NCBI GenBank assembly: GCA_022226955.1 | Contig: CP092079.1 | Location: 1,333,053 to 1,397,052 of the forward strand | Source of the DNA: Nitrospira sp. | Lineage (GTDB): Bacteria; Nitrospirota; Nitrospiria; Nitrospirales; Nitrospiraceae | DNA length: 64,000 nt | Direction of reading: 5' to 3' | Shown: one piece after another, positions 45,715 through 53,706 of the stretch | How positions within the stretch are numbered: the stretch's first letter is position 1 | Layout: every line of letters starts with the position of its first letter | Position numbers and translations under genes: made by a program | The notes under the pieces: generated by a model | Told to the model about the DNA's origin: nothing | The model's database searches: none | The model's input: the letters and a program-made list of their open reading frames with translations, nothing else

Positions 45715-46725
45715 TTACTTCGGCCCTTTGAACGTCGTCTTCAAATAGGCCATGACATCCGCCACACCCTGCTGTCCAATAGTCAGCCCCCAATAGGGCA
45801 TGTTGGCGGATTTGCCCATCGCGGCACCGCCATGATTGATCATATTGTAGAGATATTCCGTCGGCACTTCGCTGAAATTGATATTGGCGTGGATCGCCGG
45901 CTTCGGCTCCAGCGTGGCCGCGGCCGGCCCGTCGCCTTTCCCAGTCGCTCCGTGGCACTGCATGCAGTACTCTTTATAAATCACTTTGCCGCGCCCGGAG
46001 CTGGCCTTGGAAAATTCCGGGCTCGTCCAAGGCTCGTAATATTTAAAATCCGGCACGCCCTGCACCATCAAGTATCCAATCACCGCGCGCAGTTGCGGCT
46101 CCGTCGCATCGGCGAGAAACTCGCCGCTGTGCGGCGCAAAGTCCTGCGGATTCAACCCGAAACGGAACAGCCAATCCTGGTTGTACCGTTGTCCGGCTTT
46201 CTCCAAGGCGGCGCTCTGCTGCCCGCCGATGAGCTTCCCGTTTTCCTCGACCGTATGACAGCCGAGACAGGCATGAGCCTTGTAAGCTATTCCGCCGAAC
46301 GCCGCGTCGAACTTCGTCACTTTGGCCAGGTCGAACCCGCCGACTTTCACACGCGAGTCCTTATTGTGTTCCACCAGATAATCGGCAATCCCGTTGGCCT
46401 CAGCCTCCGAGACCGTCACATGCTTGTGCGCATCTTGCGATTGATCCCAGCGATACCCTTTGACGTACAAGGGCGCCTCTTTACCGGTCAGCCATCGAAT
46501 CAGCCAGTCCCGATTGTACTTGCTCCCTGCCCAGATAAGATCGGGTGCCTTGAGGTTGAACCGGGAGTCGGCCTGGCCTTCCATCCGATGGCATTGGACG
46601 CAGTTCTGCTGAATCAACTCTTTCGCCTTCGATTGGTCGGCTCCGAACGACACTCGTGGAGCCGACATCAGTCCCACCAACGTCAGCAATGCCCCTCCGA
46701 CAATCATGCTCCGTCTCACTCTCAT
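45715..46725 (-). CDS. Triheme cytochrome c
   Basis: The 336-residue protein has a signal peptide (cleavage after SFG-A, residue 28) and three c-heme sites: CVQCH in NCVQCHRMEG, CLGCH in CLGCHTVEENG and CMQCH in YCMQCHGATGKG. It is periplasmic. It lies downstream of the sulfite dehydrogenase and diheme cytochrome genes in the same direction, 37 bases after the latter. It is a likely electron carrier of the sulfur cluster, passing electrons to a terminal oxidase. Its Met/Trp ligands are not resolved by eye. Confidence 0.9.
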   Translation of the reverse strand: MRVRRSMIVGGALLTLVGLMSAPRVSFGADQSKAKELIQQNCVQCHRMEGQADSRFNLKAPDLIWAGSKYNRDWLIRWLTGKEAPLYVKGYRWDQSQDAHKHVTVSEAEANGIADYLVEHNKDSRVKVGGFDLAKVTKFDAAFGGIAYKAHACLGCHTVEENGKLIGGQQSAALEKAGQRYNQDWLFRFGLNPQDFAPHSGEFLADATEPQLRAVIGYLMVQGVPDFKYYEPWTSPEFSKASSGRGKVIYKEYCMQCHGATGKGDGPAAATLEPKPAIHANINFSEVPTEYLYNMINHGGAAMGKSANMPYWGLTIGQQGVADVMAYLKTTFKGPK

Positions 46726-46762
46726 GACTGCTCCTTTCGGCTGTGATGAATATCGCGCTTCG

Positions 46763-47377
46763 CTATTTCGTCAGTAACCAAGTATGGACGTCGGCAATAT
46801 CTTGTGCGCTCAGCACCGATCCCCAAGCCGGCATCGGGCCGCGCCCATGCAACACCGTTTCCCAGAACAGATCGTCATGTTTCAAGATCGGATTCTTCGC
46901 CAGCTTCGGCCCCATCCCTCCGGTCGCTCCGGCGCCATGACAGGCCTGGCAATTATGCTCGAAGATGCCCGCGCCTCTGGCCGCCAAACCGACGGGCGGA
47001 CCGGTGTCCTCGGGCTCTTGCGTCAACGGCTCCGCGTTTCTCAATTCATGATCGAAGGGCGGCAGCTGATCCGGCGCAGCCGGGTGATAGCGGGCGGAGA
47101 GATACCGCACAAGCAACTCGGCTTCATCGTCGGTAATCTCCGCTCCCCAATGCTTCATTTTGTCGACGGTCGCCGCCCAGCGGTCTTTCGGCAACCGCTG
47201 CTGCGCAATCAAGTCGGGACTGTGGCAGACGGAACAACGCGCGATGATCAATCCTTCCGCGCGTGGCGCCAGCGCGGCGCTCACCGACGCCAGATCGTCT
47301 TCCTGCGCCGCGGTCATCGCCGCCAACCCTGCGAGACCCAAGACGAATAGGCCGATAAGTGGAAGGCTCCGCCTCAT
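46763..47377 (-). CDS. Diheme cytochrome c, SorB-like position
   Basis: ATG 47377 overlaps the sulfite dehydrogenase stop by ATGA and gives 204 residues. The signal peptide ends near TAA-Q (residue 24). Two heme sites are seen, CSVCH and CQACH. In SorAB enzymes the molybdenum subunit transfers electrons to a small cytochrome subunit encoded next to it. This gene sits in that position, but carries two hemes rather than the one of classical SorB. Translational coupling supports a complex. The longer frame from 47533 lies within the dehydrogenase gene. Confidence 0.9.
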   Translation of the reverse strand: MRRSLPLIGLFVLGLAGLAAMTAAQEDDLASVSAALAPRAEGLIIARCSVCHSPDLIAQQRLPKDRWAATVDKMKHWGAEITDDEAELLVRYLSARYHPAAPDQLPPFDHELRNAEPLTQEPEDTGPPVGLAARGAGIFEHNCQACHGAGATGGMGPKLAKNPILKHDDLFWETVLHGRGPMPAWGSVLSAQDIADVHTWLLTK

Positions 47378-48558
47378 ACCGCCACCGTCACAGCAACGCG
47401 GTCCCACCCGTTCCACAAGAATCCGCTGGGATTCCACGGGCTCTCTTGCGGCTGCGTCTGCCCCGCGGCATCCGTCGCGCGGCAGAGGATTGTTACTGAG
47501 CCGGCTGCTGCGGGCTTCCAGACAAACTGCCATTGCCGCCAGGCATGGGGCTCATCCTCGCCGACCAGCCGGGCCTGATCCCAGGTCTTGCCGTCGTCGA
47601 ACGAAAGTTCCACGGTCGCGACAGCGGCTTCTCCGCTCCAGGCCACGCCCTGGACAGTGACCGGTCCCCGCCCAATCTGATCTCCCTGCGCCGGCGAGGC
47701 AATGAGCGATTTCACCACCATCGCTTCAACGGGAACCATCGAGGTGCCCGGCAGGCCTGAGCTTGGCTGAATCGCCGTGACCGGCACGCGATAGGCCGTC
47801 TGCATGTAGTAGCCTTTGGCTTCATCTGATCGCACCGTGATATCCGTCAGCCACTTGATGCACGAGTCCGCCATCCAATCTGGAGTAATGACTCGCAGCG
47901 GCGCGCCATGCAACAGCGGCAAGGGACGCCCGTTCATGTCGTACGCCAGAATCGTATCCGGATGAACGGCCTTCTCCAGTGGAATACTTCGAACGAACAA
48001 CGGTACCGACGCAACCACCGGGCGGTCGGCACCTTGCAGCTGCACATGTTTTCCGTTGAGCCGCACGCCGGCCTTGGCCAGCACGTCCCGTAGCCGCACG
48101 CCGGTCCACTGCGCGTTGCCAACCGCGCCACGCTCCCATTGCACGCCCGGCACTTTCGGACGATGAAACGCGCGCCCGTTCCCGCTGCATTGAACGACTG
48201 CCGTGATCGTCACCGGTTCGAAGGCTTTGAGATCCTTGAGCGTGAGTTCCAGCGGATGGTCAATCAATCCTCCGACATACAGCCGCCAACTCCCCTCGGC
48301 AATCGACTCAGGCGCGGGTGGGCCGAAATGACTGCGCACGAAAAACCGATGATTGGGGGTTATATAAGAGGTAAATTCACGCACCGGCGTTTCCGCGTCG
48401 TACGGCCGCATAACGCGCACGGTCTGCGGCCCGGTTTCCGGTGAAGCCGCCTGCTGAGCCAGCGCCGGCCGCGCCTGGCGCCAGGCCGCGAGCCCGCCGA
48501 TCATGACAGCCATCCGCTTGAACAATGTCCGACGAGAGACTGACGCGGACTCGCTCAT
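47374..48558 (-). CDS. Periplasmic sulfite dehydrogenase, SorA-like molybdenum subunit
   Basis: ATG 48558 follows GAGG at 7 bases and is coupled by ATGA to a short upstream frame. The product is 394 residues with a Tat leader (SRRTLFKRM, Arg9-Arg10). The molybdenum ligand Cys124 is in VVQCSGNGRAF, and the substrate-site region VPGVQWERGAVGNAQWTG is typical of SorA-type sulfite:cytochrome c oxidoreductases. The C-terminal dimerisation domain is present (residues about 265-394). It oxidises sulfite to sulfate in the periplasm. SoxC is the main alternative. Electrons probably go to the two cytochromes downstream. Confidence 0.9.
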   Translation of the reverse strand: MSESASVSRRTLFKRMAVMIGGLAAWRQARPALAQQAASPETGPQTVRVMRPYDAETPVREFTSYITPNHRFFVRSHFGPPAPESIAEGSWRLYVGGLIDHPLELTLKDLKAFEPVTITAVVQCSGNGRAFHRPKVPGVQWERGAVGNAQWTGVRLRDVLAKAGVRLNGKHVQLQGADRPVVASVPLFVRSIPLEKAVHPDTILAYDMNGRPLPLLHGAPLRVITPDWMADSCIKWLTDITVRSDEAKGYYMQTAYRVPVTAIQPSSGLPGTSMVPVEAMVVKSLIASPAQGDQIGRGPVTVQGVAWSGEAAVATVELSFDDGKTWDQARLVGEDEPHAWRQWQFVWKPAAAGSVTILCRATDAAGQTQPQESPWNPSGFLWNGWDRVAVTVAV

Positions 48559-48683
48559 GGGCAAACCTCAGCGGCAGGTGAGTTACCGCCACCGGCTTCC
48601 TCCGGCTGTTCGGTCACCACACGATGCCGACCGCTGATGATGTCGTAGCGCGTACCGCCATGATAGACCACCGTAAGATTCAT
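48555..48683 (-). pseudogene. 42-codon OsmC-like N-terminal fragment, coupled to sulfite dehydrogenase
   Basis: ATG 48683 follows GGAGGTGCG and runs 42 codons to TGA at 48555, overlapping the dehydrogenase ATG as ATGA. The peptide (YHGGTRYDIISGRHRVV, then TEQPEEAGG) matches the start of OsmC/Ohr-family proteins, which normally run about 130-150 residues. The rest of the domain, including its catalytic Cys residues, is absent. It may be a decayed OsmC gene kept as a leader that couples translation of the dehydrogenase. It was found by reading the minus strand and is too short for most gene callers. Confidence 0.55.
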
Positions 48684-48707
48684 CGCGCACCTCCCGCATA
48701 CGACGGT

Positions 48708-49562
48708 TTAGTACGGCACATCCGCCGGTTTGCCGCCCTTCGGCCAATCGCGCGCTTTGCCAGGAAAGTCCGGGCGAGGCTGACTATTCACATAGGCCGC
48801 CACGTCGACGGCTTCCTCGTCGGTCAGTGTCCAGCCCAAGCCTCTCGGCATGTTGGACTTGATAAACGACGCCGCCACGCTCACCCGCGCCATCCCCGCT
48901 GCAATCGTGTAGGACTGCGGGCCCCACACCGGCGGCGCGGCCATGGTCCCCTGTCCGTCCGCGCCATGACACAACGCGCATTTCACGGCGAACTGACGTT
49001 GCCCATTCGCGACATCCGGAATGTGCGTGGAGGTCAGGCGTGGAATCCCACGCCAGGGCACCGCGTTGCCCGGCGGAACGTTTTGCGATAACCACTCGAT
49101 GTAGGCCACGACGGCCTGCAACTTAGAACTATCGGAGGAAAGCGCGTGCCCGTTCATGCTGCGTTCGAAACATTCATTGATGCGATCCGCCAGCGTCATC
49201 TGCCGATCCGCTCGCGCCCGATACTCTGGATACAACCGGCTGATCCCCACAAAGGACGCGGCATTCGGATTCAGGCCGGCATTGAGATGACAATTCGTGC
49301 AATTCAACCGATTGCCCACGTACGGGCGTCCATACTCCTGCGTATCCACCACGATGGTGTAGCCTAAACGAATCTGTTCTCCTCGCCAATCGCCTGGAAT
49401 CATCTCCGGCGACGGAGGCGCGAACACCATGTCAGCAGAGGTCAGTCCGCCACCGCCATGGCCTTGCGCAGAAACAGTGGCAGCTTTCGGAGTCGGCGTG
49501 CATCCACCGAGTCCGATCAAACATCCTACCGCAAGGAAAGCGGTCCAGGCCTGCAATCGCAT
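48708..49562 (-). CDS. tsdA: TsdA-like diheme cytochrome c (thiosulfate dehydrogenase family)
   Basis: ATG 49562 starts a lipoprotein signal (LIGLGGC, Cys about 20) and gives 284 residues. Heme 1 is CTNCH in NCTNCHLNAG and heme 2 is CALCH in KCALCHGADGQG. Between them, RINECFERSMNG contains the Cys that serves as the unusual heme-1 ligand in TsdA. TsdA interconverts thiosulfate and tetrathionate in the periplasm. The 24-base gap to the OsmC-like frame and the shared direction place it in the sulfur cluster. The lipid anchor is a plausible variation. Confidence 0.85.
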   Translation of the reverse strand: MRLQAWTAFLAVGCLIGLGGCTPTPKAATVSAQGHGGGGLTSADMVFAPPSPEMIPGDWRGEQIRLGYTIVVDTQEYGRPYVGNRLNCTNCHLNAGLNPNAASFVGISRLYPEYRARADRQMTLADRINECFERSMNGHALSSDSSKLQAVVAYIEWLSQNVPPGNAVPWRGIPRLTSTHIPDVANGQRQFAVKCALCHGADGQGTMAAPPVWGPQSYTIAAGMARVSVAASFIKSNMPRGLGWTLTDEEAVDVAAYVNSQPRPDFPGKARDWPKGGKPADVPY

Positions 49563-49572
49563 CGGTTCCTCG

Positions 49573-49791
49573 CTATCCCTTTTTCCCTGGCGTGACCGGA
49601 CAGGTATTGATCCCGAAGATGCTCCAGAGCGGGCACACCCCAATTGCGCCTGTCACGAGGGCAATAGTCCCAACCACCAACGCCACCCCTGTCCCCACTG
49701 ACGGCAGCTCCGCAAAAGCTCCGATGCCCAGCGCAATAATACCGATGACGATCCTGACTGGCCGCTCAATTCCGCCCACGTTGCATGCCAT
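49573..49791 (-). CDS. DUF2892 small membrane protein
   Basis: ATG 49791 follows AGGAGGTG and gives 72 residues with two membrane helices and the DUF2892 pattern (NVGGIERPVRIVIGIIAL, then CPLWSIFGINTC). This domain is often fused or adjacent to rhodanese and other sulfur-transfer proteins, which suits its place heading the sulfur cluster, 10 bases before the TsdA-like gene. Function unproven. Confidence 0.85.
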   Translation of the reverse strand: MACNVGGIERPVRIVIGIIALGIGAFAELPSVGTGVALVVGTIALVTGAIGVCPLWSIFGINTCPVTPGKKG

Positions 49792-50238
49792 CACGGCACC
49801 TCCTGACTAAGGGAGAAAGAAACTCTCTGTGCGCCTGTTTCATTGGAGACGCGAAGCCAAAAAGAGATTCGCCTCATCTGCATTATCTTTATATGAGGAA
49901 CTCATGCGAGCGATGTGCCATCGGCGTGAAACGCTGACGACAACGCAAGTCAAGAATCCCATGAGGTTAGCGCTCGCACAAACAACGCGGCAAGACACAG
50001 AACCTTTAGCTGGCGAGAAACACCCCAGGCCGTCTTTCACACACTGTCCCAAGATGCCCCAAGACGAGGATATGAACAAAAGGTTGGGGTGAGGATGCTC
50101 TCCGTCTTCATGTCAATGCCCAGCGGCAGAGACTCGTGCGGCACTCATGATAGTGCGATTGTGAGAGCTGATAGAAGAACAGGTGGGTGCGCATGCTCAT
50201 TGCCGAGCATGCGCGTGGAACGCAGCAGAGCTAGCCAG
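49792..50238. other. Intergenic region upstream of the sulfur cluster
   Basis: These 447 bases contain two overlapping short frames on opposite strands, neither with good support. The promoter of the minus-strand sulfur cluster should lie in 49792-49920, where TATAAAGATAAT reads on the minus strand near 49885. A hairpin near 50200 is listed separately. Confidence 0.4.
50189..50214 (-). terminator. Hairpin after the lectin-fold lipoprotein gene
   Basis: GCGCATGCTC (50189-50198) and GAGCATGCGC (50205-50214) form a perfect 10-bp stem with a 6-base loop, 25 bases past the stop of the minus-strand gene. On the minus strand it is followed by a pyrimidine-rich stretch (CTGTTCTTCT). This is a fair terminator candidate. 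Confidence 0.5.
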
Positions 50239-51324
50239 CTAGTTGTAACAGGACAGGCCGTCCCCACAGGGAAAGCCATCCCAGATTTCGAGGCCGGTCA
50301 GCTGGCTGTGCACTTCTGGATAACCGCCGCTGTAGGAGTTGTCGATAAATATTCGCGTAATAGGCAGCCCGAAATTGCCCATATTGGGGCCTCGGTGGTC
50401 GGCAATCACCCGGCCGTTGACCGCCGCCCAGTAGCGGCCGTCCGCTCCATTAGACCGATGCCAATACCCCTCAAATTTGAACCACTGATCCACCGGCACA
50501 GGCACCGTTCGATTATCCTCGGTCCAATAGGTATCCTTCTCCAACGGGCCGTAGGGTCCATTCGCCTGATTATCGCCACTGGTCCTCCAATACAGGGAGC
50601 CATTAGTAAAATCCTTCATCACATTGGTGGTAATCCGGTAATCACCGCCAGACGTATTGTTGTACCCCCCAGTCTTGAACTCGAACTGCACTCGCCAATC
50701 TCCGCGAGAGCCATCCGGTTGGACCGTCGTATCCAGTTGCGTCTGCAAATCCGATTGATGCTTGAACCAATAGGTGATGTACAGGTCCGTCACCTCGCCG
50801 ATCGTCCACGGCCGCTTAATCAGGAGCGGCGCTTGCGAGTACCCGTGGCCCACGGGGCCTTTATTTTTCACGGTCTGAAACAATTCACGGACCGGGTTGC
50901 CGGTTGGGCCAGGCACCGTTCGGATCTCATTCACAATATAGTTTCCCACCGTACCCGCATCGATCGGATCGACGGTAATCAATTGCACCCCGGAGAATTC
51001 CGCGCCCAAGGCCGCCACCGGCCACGCATAGCCGGTCTCGTTATCTGTCCCTATCAATCTTTGCCAGGCTCCTCCCCGGCTATTCCCAATGGTGGCATAG
51101 AACCCTTCGGGTGCTCCCAATGACACTCCAGGGCCAAAGTTCGATTTAAACAACAGATTGGCCGCCGGCCCCGAAGAGACCACAGTCGTCAATGCAGATG
51201 ACGAGGCCGGGCCTTCCCCACTGCAGCCCGCGAGGAGAAGCAGCCCGCAGAGGAGTCCGCATCGTCCGAACCAGGCTCCCCCCTTCCCATAAGAAAGCCC
51301 CGCAGAGATCAGAGGATGTGTCAT
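50239..51324 (-). CDS. Lipoprotein with concanavalin-like (lectin/lyase) fold
   Basis: The 361-residue product has a lipoprotein signal ending in LLLLAGC (Cys about 34). The mature part has the beta-sandwich pattern of concanavalin-like domains or polysaccharide lyases (YITYWFKHQSDLQ, DQWFKFEGYWHRSNGADGRY, then RIFIDNSYSGGY), with many Trp and Tyr. No catalytic residue set can be named with confidence. A polysaccharide-binding or degrading role is plausible. It is preceded by an intergenic stretch with the integrase remnant and is monocistronic. Confidence 0.65.
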   Translation of the reverse strand: MTHPLISAGLSYGKGGAWFGRCGLLCGLLLLAGCSGEGPASSSALTTVVSSGPAANLLFKSNFGPGVSLGAPEGFYATIGNSRGGAWQRLIGTDNETGYAWPVAALGAEFSGVQLITVDPIDAGTVGNYIVNEIRTVPGPTGNPVRELFQTVKNKGPVGHGYSQAPLLIKRPWTIGEVTDLYITYWFKHQSDLQTQLDTTVQPDGSRGDWRVQFEFKTGGYNNTSGGDYRITTNVMKDFTNGSLYWRTSGDNQANGPYGPLEKDTYWTEDNRTVPVPVDQWFKFEGYWHRSNGADGRYWAAVNGRVIADHRGPNMGNFGLPITRIFIDNSYSGGYPEVHSQLTGLEIWDGFPCGDGLSCYN

Positions 51325-51562
51325 GCGATAAATCCTTTCTTCCCGGCTGCGACAATACTGGCGTATCCGGCCACATCCAGCGGCTGCGAAAACTATGCCT
51401 TCTGACTCCCACTTCTAAACGGCCAATTTCAGGCCATGCCAGGGCAATGTTCAACAGGACTTTCCCGTACGTGCCAAAATATATATGCCCACATACACAA
51501 TGGAACCATCGCTCTTGACGTCTCCCCTATCAACGGCACTGTTGCCGTCAATATCTGACAGT

Positions 51563-51830
51563 CCATCGTGGGCGGTCATTCAAATAGATATCGTGGATTT
51601 TGGCGGGATGTTTGTCTTCACCGGGATCGACATCTACGCCAAGGAGGCGAGGTAATGCTCTGGCCCGCGTTGACGAGTGAAGATGGGGCGGCCTTTTTGC
51701 GGACCGCGATGACGCGGCGTTTTACGGGACGTGTGGCGGTGCTGCAAACTGACGGGGCCCGGAGTTCAAAAGCACCTTTGCCCAACAGGCTCGTGTCTAT
51801 TGTGATCGGCACTGCATCACCCGGCCGTAG
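51563..51830 (+). pseudogene. Frameshifted integrase-core (rve) transposase remnant
   Basis: Across three reading frames, the DNA encodes pieces of an rve/IS481-like integrase core. The first piece reads IQIDIVDFGGMFVFTGIDIY (from 51578) up to AKEAR and a stop. A +1 shift then gives LWPALTSEDGAAFLRTAM and LQTDG, and another shift gives FKSTFAQQARVYCDRHC and ITRP before a stop. The spacing of DxVDFG and TDG matches the catalytic core. At least two frameshifts and two stops make it non-functional. No terminal inverted repeats were found. The boundaries are approximate. Confidence 0.7.
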
Positions 51831-51894
51831 CGGTGAATGCGTGCCTCGCGTCGCCCGAATCGAGCGCCCGGTACCGCCAGCAGCCGCGCATTCG

Positions 51895-53706
51895 TCAGGC
51901 CGGTCCGTGGGCATCCAGAATCGTTTTCAACTCGCTCCCGCTGATGACTTCTCGTTCCAGCAAAACCCTGGCGCCTTCGACTAATGCCGCGTCGCGTTGC
52001 TTGAGCAACTGCTTCACCCGCTCATACTGTTCGTCAATAATCCGCCGCACTTCACAATCGATGTCCCGGGCCGTCGCTTCGGAATAATCCCCCTTTTCGA
52101 ACGCCCCCTGAGCCTGCATGAACTGCGATTGCCGTTCCGGTTCCAGTGTAATCGCGCCCAGCTTCTCGCTCATCCCATAGGCCTTCACCATGCTTTTGGC
52201 AATATCCGTCGCTTTGACCAAATCGTTCTGCGCGCCGGTGGAGATCTCGCCGAAGGTCAGCTCCTCGGCAATCCGCCCCCCTAAGAGCACCGCGATTTTG
52301 TTTTCCAGCTCGGACTTCGTCATCAGAAACCGGTCTTCCGTGGGCAGTTGCAGCGTGTATCCGAGCGCCGCCACGCCGCGGGGAATAATCGAGATTTTCT
52401 GCACCTGATCCGAACCCGGCAGCGAGATCGCCACCAACGCATGGCCGGTTTCATGATACGCCACCCGTTCTTTCTCCATCTTATTGAGGACCCGGTTTTT
52501 CTTTTCCAGCCCGGCGATCACCCGTTCGACTGCTTCCTGCAATTCAGAATGCCCCACTAAATCCTTGCCGCGCCGCACAGCCAGCAAGGCCGCCTCATTG
52601 ATGATATTGGCCAAATCCGCGCCAGAGAACCCGGGTGTCATCGCCGCAATGTTCTCGAGATCCGCGTCGGGCCCCAACGGCACGTGCTTGGCATGCACGC
52701 GGAGAATGGCGAGGCGCCCAATCTTGTCAGGACGGTCCACCACGACCTGACGATCGAACCGGCCCGCGCGCAAGAGCGCGGGATCGAGTATTTCAGGACG
52801 GTTGGTCGCCGCCATTAAAATGACGCCGATGCGCGGATCGAACCCGTCCATCTCGACCAGCAATTGATTGAGCGTCTGTTCTCGCTCGTCATTCGTCGCG
52901 GGCCCCATGCCCCGCGCTTTCCCCAGCGCATCGAGTTCGTCGATGAAGATGATGCAGGGCGCCTTCAGCTTCGCTTGCTCGAAGAGATCGCGCACCCGCG
53001 CAGCCCCCACCCCCACAAACATTTCCACAAACTCCGACCCGCTGATGCTGAAGAACGTCACTCCGGCCTCGCCGGCGACCGCCCGAGCCAGCAGCGTCTT
53101 GCCAGTGCCCGGCGGACCCACTAACAGGATGCCTTTGGGAATCTTGCCGCCCAGGCGAGTGAACTTTTCCGGCGTCTTGAGGAACTCCACCACCTCGCGC
53201 AGCTCCTCCTTCGCCTCATCCACTCCGGCGACATCGGCGAAGGTGACTTTGACATCGGTGTCCGCGTAAATCTTCGCTTTGGATTGCCCGACCTGCATGA
53301 AGCCCCCCTGGGCTTGCCCCAGCCGGCGAATGAAGAAATACCAAATGCCGCCGAAAATGGCGGCGGGAAGAATCCACGACAGCACGTCGCGCCAGAAGGT
53401 CGTCTCGATCACTCCGACGAACTTCACCCCGTGCTGGTTGAGCTCTCGGACAAGATCCTGATCGTCGACCCGGATGGTCGAAAACAGTTTGGGCTCCTTG
53501 GCCTCGCCCTCCGGCTTGAGCGTCCCCGTCAAAGCCTGGCTGCCGACCGCCACCTCGGCGACTTTTCCAGCCGCCACAAGCTGCCTGAATTCACTGTAGG
53601 GGAGTTCTTCGATTTTCTGAAGAGCATGGATCAAGTCATGGACGAGAATCACCGCCCAGATGGCGAGAAATACGTACCAGATGGAAAATGACACTTTCTT
53701 ATTCAT
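51895..53706 (-). CDS. ftsH: ATP-dependent zinc metalloprotease FtsH
   Basis: ATG 53706 overlaps the phosphoketolase stop (ATGA), with GGAG 7 bases upstream; the product is 603 residues. Two N-terminal membrane helices (about 8-25 and 108-125) flank a periplasmic domain. The AAA+ module has Walker A GPPGTGKT and the second region of homology [19 protein letters not shown]. The protease site is HETGH at residues 418-422. FtsH degrades membrane and regulatory proteins. Its coupling to phosphoketolase is unusual; ftsH normally lies by tilS/folP or alone. Confidence 0.95.
   Translation of the reverse strand: MNKKVSFSIWYVFLAIWAVILVHDLIHALQKIEELPYSEFRQLVAAGKVAEVAVGSQALTGTLKPEGEAKEPKLFSTIRVDDQDLVRELNQHGVKFVGVIETTFWRDVLSWILPAAIFGGIWYFFIRRLGQAQGGFMQVGQSKAKIYADTDVKVTFADVAGVDEAKEELREVVEFLKTPEKFTRLGGKIPKGILLVGPPGTGKTLLARAVAGEAGVTFFSISGSEFVEMFVGVGAARVRDLFEQAKLKAPCIIFIDELDALGKARGMGPATNDEREQTLNQLLVEMDGFDPRIGVILMAATNRPEILDPALLRAGRFDRQVVVDRPDKIGRLAILRVHAKHVPLGPDADLENIAAMTPGFSGADLANIINEAALLAVRRGKDLVGHSELQEAVERVIAGLEKKNRVLNKMEKERVAYHETGHALVAISLPGSDQVQKISIIPRGVAALGYTLQLPTEDRFLMTKSELENKIAVLLGGRIAEELTFGEISTGAQNDLVKATDIAKSMVKAYGMSEKLGAITLEPERQSQFMQAQGAFEKGDYSEATARDIDCEVRRIIDEQYERVKQLLKQRDAALVEGARVLLEREVISGSELKTILDAHGPA

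Noticed and set aside
49829-50092. Open frames on both strands upstream of the sulfur cluster
   Set aside because: They overlap each other, lack convincing ribosome sites and show no domain; the region more likely holds the promoter.
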